Position numbers and translations under genes: made by a program
Notes under the pieces: model-generated
The model's database searches: none
What the model was told of the DNA's origin: nothing
Seen by the model: only the letters and a program-made list of their open reading frames with translations
Source of the DNA: Leptodontidium sp. MPI-SDFR-AT-0119
Lineage: Eukaryota; Ascomycota; Leotiomycetes; Helotiales; Leptodontidiaceae
Length of the DNA stretch: 64,000 nt
Direction: 5' to 3'
Assembly: GCA_020726505.1 (NCBI GenBank)
Contig: JAHLEZ010000002.1
Span: 248,001 to 312,000 of the forward strand
Shown here: positions 49,030 through 59,736 of the stretch, piece after piece
Position numbering within the stretch: position 1 is the first letter of the stretch
Layout: every line of letters starts with the position of its first letter

Positions 49030-50700
49030 ATGGCAGACCAAAACAACGGAATGTTCGGTCACTTCGCCATGGAAATCGTTGGCAGTCTTCGAGTCATGGT
49101 GGATGTTCTGCGAGCCTTGATGAACGGCGAACGAGACATCACCCAGGGTGCTCTACGAAGTCTCGATCAAGCACAGTTCGAGGCTCTGCTCGACGTCTTA
49201 GCTGAGAGAGAACGAAGTGAGAGCTTCCGGGCCTTGTTCGACCGTTTCATCAATCCAGAGACGGTCCGTAACGACAATAGCCTGCTCGTAGTGGCTGGTC
49301 TGTTGGACATTTATGTCCCTGCACCTCAGGCATCCGTGGCGGGCGAGACTTCTGTCGCTTCTCAGGATGAGGCGAGTTTTCTTCTTCTTAGATAAACCTT
49401 AGCCGTCGAACTTCGGCTGATCTTTATTTTTCTACAGACAACGCCGAAGGCAGGGGAGAAGGAGAAGCGCAAGCTGAAGGCTAGAGCTATTGCTGCTGGC
49501 AGAAATCCTCTTCCATCCTCCCGCACTCGTCGAAGCAGTGCCTCTGCTCGTCGAACCACGCTACCATCTTCTCGATCTAGGCTCAGACATATTCTAGGTA
49601 ACGAAGAAGAGAGTGATGAGGTGGAGGATACTGGTGACTCGGAATCGGAATCGGAAGAGGATGTAAGTATTCCCATCGATGCAACTTGCGTTGACTAACA
49701 TGATGCTTCAGACTCCCCCAAAGAAGCGAACCAGGGTTCAAAGCAAGAAGGGGACGAGAGTACCGGTCAACCCAGACAGTAAACCTGGGCCATACCCAGT
49801 CACCCCAAAGAAGGTCCCTGGATCCTTACCAGTACCAGGCCAGAATATCGACCGGGGCTTTGCTCGGCGTGGCAAGCCCGACCCATCCAAATACATAATC
49901 GTCATCAAGTACCAGAATACGAACAAGGATGGGAAAGTTGTTCCAGCGAGGACGGTCAAATACTCGTACTTGAATAAGCACAACGAGCCTAGCTGGGTCA
50001 GCTCTGCCACGCTGAAGTGCCTGAACCGTAAGTCTTTCCTTGATAAGTCTCTGTTTCAGCCTCTGCTATAGCAACCCCTGGAGATATCTTGGACAAGCGC
50101 TAACCTATTATATTCTTAGAATGGAGAAGTCAGGTCATGAAGCGAGCCTTTGGAACGATGGGTCCACCAAAGAAGATGTGGCTGAAGAGCGAGCAAAAGA
50201 TCATCTTGGAGCTCATGCGGAAGCAATTCGATCGAAAGAACTCGATCAAATGGAAGCGTCTTGCCAACGCGTATAACAACCTCCTGAAGGGCAAAGTTCA
50301 ATCCAAGGGAGAGGAATTGATATCCATCAACGCGACCAAAACAAGCAAGCTCAACGTTGATCGCGTTCCTCCTTGGCGGACCAGCACTTCGATCAAGGCC
50401 ATGGCTCCGAAATGGGACCAGTACAACGAGATGCAGGCTGAAGCAAATCGAAAACAGCAGATTATCGATGAGACTGAGGAGATTCCGGCTTCGGATAGCG
50501 AAGATGATGCTGTTGAGAAGGATCCGGGTCAAGTAGAAGCGCAGACAGTTGGAGGCGCTTCTGAAGAAGTAGCAGAGAGCTCTGATGAGGAGAGTGGGGA
50601 GGATTCGGAGGAAGATTCGAGTGATGAGGAGGAGTCAGTGTCAGACAACGAGGACGACGAGGAGCAACCATCTCCAAAGAGGCGTCGGATGGGGAAATGA
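49030..50700 (+). CDS. F3: tandem-family protein, N-terminal module plus WR module
   Basis: Four exons, 49030-49371, 49438-49662, 49712-50027 and 50120-50700, give 487 residues. Start: MADQNNGMFGHFAMEIVG. The N-terminal module (1-114) contains ALRSLDQ, AQFEALLDVLAERERSESFR and ends at a phase-0 intron. That intron needs a GC donor (gag|gcgagt..cag): no GT donor nearby keeps the next exon open. A basic/Ser linker is followed by an acidic run (DTGDSESESEED) and by TPPKKRTRVQSKKG. The WR module (about 235-390) has DPSKYIIVIKYQN, YSYLNKHNEPSW, LN(Q)WRSQVMKRAFG, MWLKSEQKIILELMRKQFD, IKWKRLANAYNNLLKGKVQ and RVPPWRTS; the Gln codon is split c|aa. The tail is acidic (SSDEESGEDSEEDSSDEEES). Intact if the GC-AG intron is real. 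Confidence 0.8.
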
Positions 50701-51581
50701 GCTGGTCCTTGAGATTCGTCTTTTGGATATTGAGGAGAACTTTGATTTTGAAACTAGAACTCCTGTTCCCGCAGTAATCCCATCACTTGTGCGACTGTTC
50801 TTTTGTAGCGGGTGTGAGCAAAGTATTGTTGTATTTCCAATTGGCGTTCTGGTAGTGACTGGCCAGGTTTGGGCCATATATTTCTGGAGTTCCCGTCGAC
50901 CTGGATTGGAGTCCACTTGGTAGGGGCAACGATTTTGCTGTCCGAGACAATTAAAATCCTTCTACCACTATCTCCCCAAAGAAAAGTATTCCCATGGTCG
51001 TGATAAAGTCGGTGTCCCTGGTCTTATGAGGCAAGGTGCCTCGCGCTTCACCGTCACAAATTCTAATGAAGACTGAGAGACAACAATGATTTACGGATTT
51101 GCCCTCGAAGGCTAGGGTGGTGGTTAAGCAATTCCACTTGATTCCAGGGTATTCTTGTTCTGTTGAGGTACAATGATCGGCAATGAACTCGACAATCCCC
51201 AACAACAAGCTACAACATTTTATGATGCCCTGACTTTCTATGTCAGCATAAGCCGGATTGTGGAATTTCAAACCAATTCATGGGGAAACTAGGGGATTTC
51301 AAAGAGGATATTTCTAGCTGTTTGATTGCATGTTTAATAAGTTCCTTGTCTGGGGAAAGAAGATATAAACAGCAGCACTAGCGTCAAAACACCTCGCTTA
51401 TCTATTTCCCACAGCCACCCAACCCAAGTCGCGTCGACAGCAATTCAGATATTCCCACCGAAATATCCTGACACAAATCTCTTCGTTTCGTCCGTCCCAC
51501 CACAGGATAATTCAACTCACGCAAAACACACACTGAAGAACCATTCCAAACTTACCAAACAACATATTTGCATCCATCAAC
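50701..51581. other. Intergenic: F3 3' flank and F4 promoter
   Basis: Contains a TATA-like box at 51364. No gene seen. Confidence 0.5.
51364..51369 (+). promoter_or_regulatory. TATA box upstream of F4
   Basis: tataaa, 218 bp before the F4 start, followed by a CA/CT-rich leader. Confidence 0.55.
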
Positions 51582-53525
51582 ATGACGCGCCGCGACACCG
51601 GCTTGTTTGCTGGCTTCAACTTGGAGAATACACGGTCTCTCCGAAGCCTCCACTGGGCTTTAGATTACTGGTTGAAAGGTGGTAGAGCAACCCATCTAGG
51701 GGCGCTCTCAAAGCTCAGTAAAATACAGAGAAGCACGGTCGAGATGGTCATTCAGCGAATGGAGCGCAGCCCACTCCTCCAGGACATCATTAGCACGTTC
51801 TTGAAGCTGTCCAGAGAAGACTCGAAGGCTCTGCAGACAGGTGGCAGAGATTTGGAATTGTATGCTGTTACGTCTACCTACGAACCTAAGACATACGCGT
51901 ACAAGGAGGCTGAGGAAGGTGAGTAGATCCCTCCCCCACATGGTGGCTCGATGAGAGTCTCGCAGGAGCTGAATCTCAAGACAACTTCCCTTTGAAAGCG
52001 TGATGGATCAAAGTTGGAATCACACATGCTAACTCATAGGTGAAGCATGGAAGAATCGTCAACCACTTGGCTTGTCAGGCAACGTTGATCCCAATCATCA
52101 GGCTGTCGTGGATGGCTTTCTTGAAATATTCGAGCTCGAGAAAGCTGCCGACGAAGAATATCTACGAAAGATAGGATACGAACCCAATATTATCGACGGA
52201 ATTGGATATGTGAGTCTCAACTCTGTAATTCTGGGAGCCTGTATTAATTTGGATTCTAGAACTCCGACGATTGCTCGTATTCCAACAGCTTTGAAGATGA
52301 GTCAAATGACAATGATGGCGATATTGCATTCCCATCACCTATGCCACCCGTAGCCAGAGATCAAGCTCGAGACAAAGCAGGAATTCGGGTTGCTAGATTT
52401 GCGTCGGTTGTGTCCCAGGTTAAGCAACAGCAACGAGTGCCTTTGGTTCCCATCAAACACGAACGTGCCAACAAGGGAAGAATGCAGTCAAGAGAGGCCA
52501 CGGCGGGTATGGCGACGAAGACACAGAACGCCAGACGTGATTTAAGTGAAGCTTTCAATCGAAACCTATCTCTTGATTGCAACACACACATGAAGCCAGA
52601 TGAAGACGTGTCCGACCGCATTTCACTCCAAACGAGGGGCGTCGCACAAGACCCCCACAGGGTAACACACTTTCCAACCATTGAATTTTGATTTGACTAA
52701 CCTGGGTGCCAGACAAAACGTATCCGCACAGCCAAAATGATGCAAGGATATATCATCACTAATATCAATGACATTGATATAGAGAAAGCAAAGCTTGGCG
52801 TCGTCGATCCTTCGAAGTTAGTACTGGTGTTTAAGACTGCCAAGCCGGACCCATCGAATGCAGGACAGATGGTTCCAGGAACTAGCCTTAATTACAGCTA
52901 TTCCAAGACCCTGAATGACTTCGACTGGAACAATATGGAACATATCAGAGCTCTGAACAACTGGCGACAGCAGGTGTTCCTCCGCCGACTTCAAACCTCT
53001 CGCAAGCCTCGGCAATACTGGCTTGTCTCTGAACGAAAAGCCTTACTTGAACTGGCAGAGACACAGTTACAAACATATGGAAGGTTGAAGTGGAATCTTC
53101 TTGCCGACTCCTTCAATAACCAAAATACTGGGCTCACGGATGGTGCAGATGAGGAAGTGATATCCCATGGGCTTCGATTGTCGTCAATCCTGGGTGAAAC
53201 TCGCCCCAAACCATGGCGAACAAGGTATTCTCTGATAGCATTATCCAAGAAGGATTCTCAATTTGAGGCCCTTTTCGCAAAATACAACTCTTCATACGTC
53301 AAGACTAGCTCTAGAAAGCTGAAGTCAAAGGATTCTGACACCGAGGACGTTGACCCTGCTCCTGGACCTCAGCTACGAATGGACCGTAAGGTATTGAAGG
53401 CTAACAATGGAGGCTCATCGGAATCTGTTGCCAGAGGAATTAAGAGAAAGCGAGGGGGTTCTGATGTGGAGAATGACGTGGATATTGGTTCAGCTTGGGC
53501 AGCCTCCGAATCCGAATCTCTTTGA
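51582..53525 (+). CDS. F4: tandem-family protein, N-terminal module plus diverged WR module
   Basis: Four exons, 51582-51918, 52040-52209, 52260-52661 and 52713-53525, give 573 residues. The introns are 121, 50 and 51 nt. The N-terminal module (1-112) has FAGFNLENTRSLRSLHWAL and QRSTVEMVIQRMERSPLLQD; its intron is phase 1, unlike the phase-0 intron of the other members. A long linker (about 113-310) contains an acidic segment and KHERANKGRMQSREA. The WR module (about 325-475) has DPSKLVLVFKTAKPDP, LNYSYSKTLNDFDW, LNNWRQQVFLRRLQTSRK, YWLVSERKALLELAETQLQ, LKWNLLADSFNNQ and RPKPWRTR. The C-terminus has KRKRGGSDVENDVD. It lacks the LNQ|WR intron. Intact; probably nuclear. Confidence 0.8.
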
Positions 53526-54201
53526 GGATTTCTGATCTTTCTAGAAGCTGCCTGCCAAAGCCACCAAGATCTTTTGGTAGGTTTCGTATGGAACACTGGG
53601 ATAGTTTGGGATATGGAACTATGAGGGGCTGTATGACGCAAAATGATTTGAGGTTGGCATGGGGGAATTGTGGGTTCTTGTTGGTACAAATTGAGATTGT
53701 TCTGTTAAAGTCACAAAAGCATTCCTGTATCTAAGGTCGGAGCGCATTCTATAAGAGTTGACTGTTCTCACTCATAGAGTGTTTACATCCCTCGGTAGTA
53801 ATCTTCAATGAAATTTTCCCTCTAGTTCCAATCGTCCAAAACTATGCGTGCTGATTTTTGAAGGATGTCATGGCCTCTGACAATTTCTAGAGAAACTCGT
53901 TGTGAGAATTTACTAAATCGAATGTCTCGTAATTTCTGGACTACAAGGACTCATCCAAACCTTATTCAGGTTCCCTTCGTTTTGTCTGATCTCTTTCGGC
54001 ATAAAGCTCCTTCTCACTTTGCCTAAAGTTGGCCCATAAATCTCTAGTCCCAGTTCCATTTCTCTCAAAGGAGTACCAATATCCAGAATTCGCAATGTCA
54101 CTGTCCAGAGCGGAATTCCTGGAAGGTAGCAATCTCACGGATGCAAAGTCCTTTCGGTAGGTCATACGAAACACAGAATACCGACTCGAGGTCACGGAAG
54201 G
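53526..54201. other. Intergenic spacer after F4
   Basis: No supported gene; short frames only. Confidence 0.4.
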
Positions 54202-54967
54202 AATGGGGAAAACAGACGTCGAGGCACCGCAGCGAGCAAGGAAAAAGGTAGCTAGGGCTACCAAATGGTGGGAAGAGCTGGATGAGAGCCATGAGCGAAG
54301 GGCAAAACAGAAGTTGACCAGGCTTCTAGAAGTAAAACTCTCACTCAAAAGTCATCAAATACTGACAAATTATTGAACCGCCGACAACTTTAGATGGACT
54401 CATCGCTCATCAAGCCAAGATCCAGAGGAATCAACCCCAATAATACTGAGGAATATACGATACCATTCCAACATCCCGGTTCTACCTTCAATCCTTTCAA
54501 ATCCAAGATCAGAAACCCTTTGAACGCTGTAGCTTCGAGAACACTGCGCCGACGAGACGACTCCATCACATCTTCATTTCGGTATCTGCCCTCAGCAGAC
54601 CTGCCCTTCCCTTCCAACTCAACCCCAACTTCCAAAACCAAAAAATCTTCCTATGTATGGCCGAACTCGCAGTGTCAAGCCAGAATCTCCAATGCTAGTC
54701 AAGTCCGCAAAGAGTTCAAAACCCAATCCCTAGGGCAACAAATGGGCCGCCGCCGGTAATCTGCGAAGGGTTTCCATCAGCCCCGAGAGAAGAGGAAAGG
54801 GATCTAGTGGTGCTATTTGGTGAGGTGAGAGGATGAGGATGAGGATGAGGATGAGGATGAGCCGGATACGTAGGAGCCAGTTCAAGAAATGGAGCAGGAG
54901 ATTCCTTCTATCACTGCGGGATTTGAGGAGAGTATGGAGGCGGAGTATGAGGAGGGCCGATGACGGA
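54202..54967 (+). pseudogene. Decayed gene fragment in the tandem array
   Basis: A frame at 54202-54375 (MGKTDVEAPQRARKKVARAT, basic, helical) and one at 54394-54759 (MDSSLIKPRSRGINPNN.. ending GQQMGRRR) are followed by a gaggat repeat. Read as (DE)n, that repeat resembles the acidic tails of F2, F3 and F5; SITAGFEESMEAEYEEGR follows after a TAG. None is complete and no WR motif is left. I read it as the remains of a further basic/acidic nuclear protein gene, possibly a lost member of the array. The 121-codon frame could instead be a small gene. Confidence 0.35.
54830..54861 (+). repeat. (GAGGAT)n microsatellite
   Basis: About five units; it would encode an Asp/Glu tract in one frame. Confidence 0.85.
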
Positions 54968-56873
54968 TGAACAGGCGATAGTTATAATCCCGCGTGCCTG
55001 AATGGTGGAGAATTGATGCTGACTTTCTGTGGTTATAGAATGAGCTGAGGATAGGTCTAGGGGTAAGAGCAGAGAGGGGCAGAAGAGCCGACAACGCGGG
55101 GAGGAAGAGGTAGGTCGAGAGCGAAAGACTGCCTCGGTAGAGATGGAAGAAGCTGGAGCGGAGAAATAGGAGGAGAGTGCAGAAGCCTCTGCGTATCAGC
55201 CAAGCATTAGAGGACAGTCTGGAGCCTTCTCTGCTAGTTTTGCATGTTTTATTCTGGTGTAGAGCATTGGTCTTCTAGGCTACGTTTGTTGTGAAGCAAG
55301 TCCCCAGTTACTCGGGTGCATAAACGTCTGGGAGTATGGTGATATGGAGTAGATATCTGGAACAGGGGTGTTTTCGTTTTGCACTGCATAAATGTATCTT
55401 GACTTGGTTTTCCGCATATTTTGGTACTTCTCAACACTGCTTCTACACTCGTTCTGAAGGAAGCTTTACAGTTCTAGTCTAATTCTTAGACTATCTAGAC
55501 TTTTCATATCGTAGAGTTGTGCAGTTTTTGCACCGAACCATCCCCAACCTCGATCTCAAATCCTTTGTTGACCTTTCGGATATCGTTGACCTTTGAAGCA
55601 AAACCGCCTTCAGCCCATACAACAAATGCGGAGGGGTATTATAAAAGGCGTTTTGTCTTATAATCGTCTCTTAACCCCAAGTCAAATATAGCGAGAAACT
55701 GAAGATCATGTTTACTGGAAGTATCATCCAACTCAAGATATAGACATTCGGCAAGTGGAAACTCTTCGCATTCAGCGACTGGTCAACTCCCATGATCCGC
55801 CCCGAGGGTATCCCTCTTAGGACCTTATCTACCAAAGAAATTCCACACCTAGCCTCTTACTCCTCCTTCTCATGCCAGCAATGGTAATCCATGTTTCTCC
55901 TTGTTCCCAAGAGCGAATGCCAAGTTAAAGCCAGTGCAACCAATTCAAAATCAACAAAAGGAATCTTCCAGCAATGACACTCCCAAGGCCGAAAGAGCCA
56001 CTCAAGACCATGTATTTCACTCATGGCCCTACCAATACCCACCTGTGAAGACCCCAGCCCCGTGCTGATAGCGCAGATAGCAGACTTCGCCGTCCCAACA
56101 CAGCTAGCTCGAGTCTCATTTCTCGCCTAAGAGTCAACAAACGACAGGGATAGGCTTATCTCGAATTCTCCTCCCTTTCACTGAGGGTAGCTTCCCACAA
56201 ACCAATCTCAAAATTCAATTCTGCAACTCTTTCTTCCACAGCAGATCACTCATATCCCATAAAAGGACAGTTAGTCTTGCGCTTGATCCCTCTATTTTTG
56301 AAGAACTTCACCCACCTACCACACACTCGGAAAAACCATCAAAGCAACTGCTTGTTGTTGTTCTCTTCCCAGCTCAAGAGAAACCCATTTCTGTAAGTTT
56401 CTTGATCTCGGGGCACGCGCCCTATCTCCCTACTATCATCTCCTCCGAGGCTCTAGACCCTCATGTAACGCTGTTCATTTAAGTTGCCTGCTAACACGTC
56501 CATCCGCTTTTAGGAGTCCTCTCTTGCCCAAGTTGCAGATCGTCTGCCAATTTCGACGCGACCACGAAACCCCACGCCTTTTTTATTTGCAAGATCTCCC
56601 GTACGTTCCATGCTTCGGTTGAATCTCTCTCGGAGATAGTGCCTTGTAGGACCTGTAGCCGTCAGCCCAGGTCTTAATACCACCTTGATGGGGCTCTAAG
56701 TTCTTGTACTGCAAGTTCCTGTATCCCCTGAAAGAATATCACATCTCCTCTCCACTTCTTCCTCTCACCGATATGTACAACAGAACGGGGCAAGGCCCAG
56801 AGCTCTCACAAAATGACAATAAAAACACGAACTAACAAAGAGACAAGCAACAGCTACTCACTAAACCGCAAAA
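54968..56873. other. Intergenic: F5 promoter and leader
   Basis: 1.9 kb. A TATA-like ataaaag lies at 56260, and 'gtaagtttcttgatc' at 56395 suggests a 5'-UTR intron. No gene supported. Confidence 0.45.
56259..56266 (+). promoter_or_regulatory. TATA-like box upstream of F5
   Basis: cataaaag in non-coding sequence about 0.6 kb before the F5 start. Confidence 0.35.
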
Positions 56874-59184
56874 ATGGTTCATATTAACTCTAAATCAGTC
56901 TTCGGCAAAGTCAATCTCGACGATGCCTCTTCTATCAGAAGAGTGATGATCGCAATGGACTACACTCTATCTGATAGCGTAATCAATTTTCTTGCCGAAG
57001 AAATCCAAAATCTCCAAGGCGAGGAGAGAAACACCACTTCTGTTCTCCAGACGACAATCCGAGGCCAACAATTGCAAGGAAACGATCTTCTTCTTCGTGC
57101 AACCCTTCGATTTATAGAGGCTCGTAACGGAAGCGACGAGATTATCCTAGAAGCTGCTCGGGAATTCGAAGAGCTTGCAGAGTTTGATGTTTTTAAACTC
57201 CGTGTAGTCTGTGGCAAAGAATACACAGCTGCCGAATTTAAATTCGGAGAGAATGCAGCTCAGGATACATATTTGCGAGGTCATGAGACTCTGTTTCAGC
57301 GAGTAAGTTAACTCAAACTTCATGAATCTTCTTCAGAAACTAATAAATCATAGGCTCCGGGAGCATTTGGTAACCAAGGCGAGACAAGCCTGGTAGCTCC
57401 TCGCTTAGAGGAATACCGTAGGCAGTTGAATCCTGCCTGGTACCCTTCCCATTCCACAGCTCCTCGCTCTCTGAATGCATTTTCTTGCGAGAGTTGCAGA
57501 AGAAAGAAGGAAAATGCAGCAACCACGAGCCTTCGTGCTGGCAATGCCGTAGTAGGGGAGGGGAGTGCAAGTACCCGACACGAGGAGCTATCAGCAAGCC
57601 AGATGAGAGCAAGGGCGACGATGCTCCACCAAAAGACACCTCAAAGGTATTATATTCCTTAAAATAAGTTCTCGAGAAAGTTTACTAATGCCCCTTCTAG
57701 AAGCCAGGCCATCAAGGTGCTGGAAAGATCTCAAGACCAAGCTTTTGGTTGTCCCAGAATTCCAAGGGCCAGAAACGCTCAGTCCCAGAACGAAAGGATG
57801 ACCTAGACGGCGATCCTGTTCGACCGCCCAAGAGGCAAAGTTTTACGATTGTTTTCAAAAAGCCAGTAGAAGACTTGGACGAGACTGAGTCAGAACCTGA
57901 GTCAGAGTACGAGCCTGAGCCTGAGCCACGTGCTATTCCACCACCAGTTCGAAAGCAACGAAAACAGAAGCAAGATCCAAAGAAGACGAGGGGGCTCAGG
58001 ACAGATCCGAAGGAAAAGTCGGTGGCAGAGTCTAATGAAGACGATGAAGAAGATCAATCACGGATATCACAGGGTTACGCCGTGAGATACCCCTCCAACT
58101 TTCTCAAAACAAGGTTAACAAATTTTAGGACACACCTGCGAATAGACCAGTCCGTCTACCAGGCCGCAGAATTATTGACAATGGAGAGTACGATCGTAAA
58201 CAGGCCGTTGCTGGTGAAATGGACCCGACCAAGATGGTTTTGACCTTTTCTATAGAGAAAACAGACCCGGTAACGGCGAAGAGCATCCCGGACGGAAAGG
58301 CTAGCTTTAGGTACCGACACACTGTGAAATGGGATAACCCAGAGAGTGTACAGAAGTTACAGCGTTGGCGCGCTCAGAATTTTAGTCGGCATTTGGGTCC
58401 TATCCGGCCTGCTCGCTTGATGTGGCTGGAGTCCGAGAGAGACATTTTGTTTACTGTCCTACAAGATCATTTGGCAAATGTCGGTGGCCGTTGGTCACGC
58501 ATAAGCTGGCAAAAGGTAGCGGATGCCTACAATTCTTTGGTTGTTGGAATGGAACAGAAAGCTGGAGAAAAGGCGGCGGAGCGCCTTTACAGCTTTGCTA
58601 TAACAGAGAAAGGAAAGAAGAAGGTCGTGACAAATCTTTCCACAGGTCAGCGATTGACGGACGATCGCCTCGCTCCGGCTCGGTCAGCAGTGGGCATCAG
58701 GAATCAGATCAGGGCCTTTACCCATGATACAGCGAAGAGAATCATCGACCAAGCCAAGGACGTCGACCAAAAAGCTCGTGCAAAGAAGAGGAAGGGCGAA
58801 AATGCTTCCCCGGAACCAGACTCGCCAGCAAATAGCGATCACGACGAAGAGTACAAAGAAAATGGAGATGCGACGGAGTGTGGAGAGCAACAAGAGTATT
58901 CGACCATGGATACTCTGCTGGACGATGAAGGCAACACCCTTCCTGAACAGGATTACATCGACGACATTCTAGATGAAGAGATTGATGCTGACGAGCCTCC
59001 TCCTTCGAGGAATGAGGGGATGCCAATGATACTGATGTCAGATTGGCAGCTGAGATTGCCGCTGTTGAAGAGAAGCATATCACCGGTGCTCGGGCGAGAG
59101 CAAAGGACTTGGCAGGCTCGAGATGGATTAAAGGCGGATAATGTTCCTCCCGCCGTGGTGTTTGGCGTCTATACCAGTGGCTGA
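56874..59184 (+). CDS. F5: tandem-family protein with Zn2Cys6 cluster between N-terminal and WR modules; one-base frameshift in the cluster
   Basis: Exons 56874-57302, 57354-57646, 57701-58081 and 58129-59184. About 719 residues if one missing base in exon 2 is allowed for. The N-terminal module (1-143) has FGKVNLDDASSIRRVMIAMD and ends at a phase-0 intron. Exon 2 carries a Zn2Cys6 cluster: CESCRRKKE in one frame, then KCSNHEPSCWQCRSRGGEC in another (C-x2-C-x6-C-x6-C-x2-C-x6-C if joined). The break lies in the A-run at about 57505-57514; as written, translation would stop at 57660. Exon 3 is charged (ETESEPESEYEPEPEP). The WR module (about 399-560) has DPTKMVLTFSIEK, FRYRHTVKWDN, LQRWRAQNFSRHLG, MWLESERDILFTVLQDHL, ISWQKVADAYNSLVVGMEQ and RLAPAR. 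Either an assembly error or a recent null allele. Confidence 0.75.
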
Positions 59185-59736
59185 TCATTTGTTTGTGCAA
59201 TGCATGATTGGGTGGAATGGTACCTTAGTCATGGAATGAATGAATGGATGAGATGGTTATGGGTCCTGCACTCAGTACGTTCCCCTTACTATGTCGTTCG
59301 GCACCTATGGACATTCTGATATTCTTGAGATGGATGGTTGGGTGGAGTTGTAAGGTGTCCTGGGCTATGTTCAGCGTATTTGCTGTCGTGTCGCGTCCAA
59401 AATATCCGGAGAGTTGCATACCTCCCCCTTTCAATACCGTTGATGGAAACAAACAATTTGCTCTCCACTTTGAAGGTGAGGTTGTACGATTCCGCCCGCT
59501 GCCCGCTTGGGCATTCAATGGTAGCTAGGCCCTCTTTCATGCTATTGTCGTTGACCCTCGCTAAGGCAAGTGCCTTTTCTTTTTCCCGCTACCCATAAAT
59601 CCCATCTTTCCCCCTCCGCACATCTCGAAAAAGATATCCTGCCATCTCTACTACAATTGGAATCCCTTCAGTCTTGCCCCCCTCACTTCGACCACTTCTT
59701 GTCATCACTTCCCACAATTAGTTCCGAACCGTCACG
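59185..59736. other. Intergenic: F5 3' flank and F6 promoter
   Basis: A short spacer for this array (0.55 kb). No gene seen. Confidence 0.5.
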
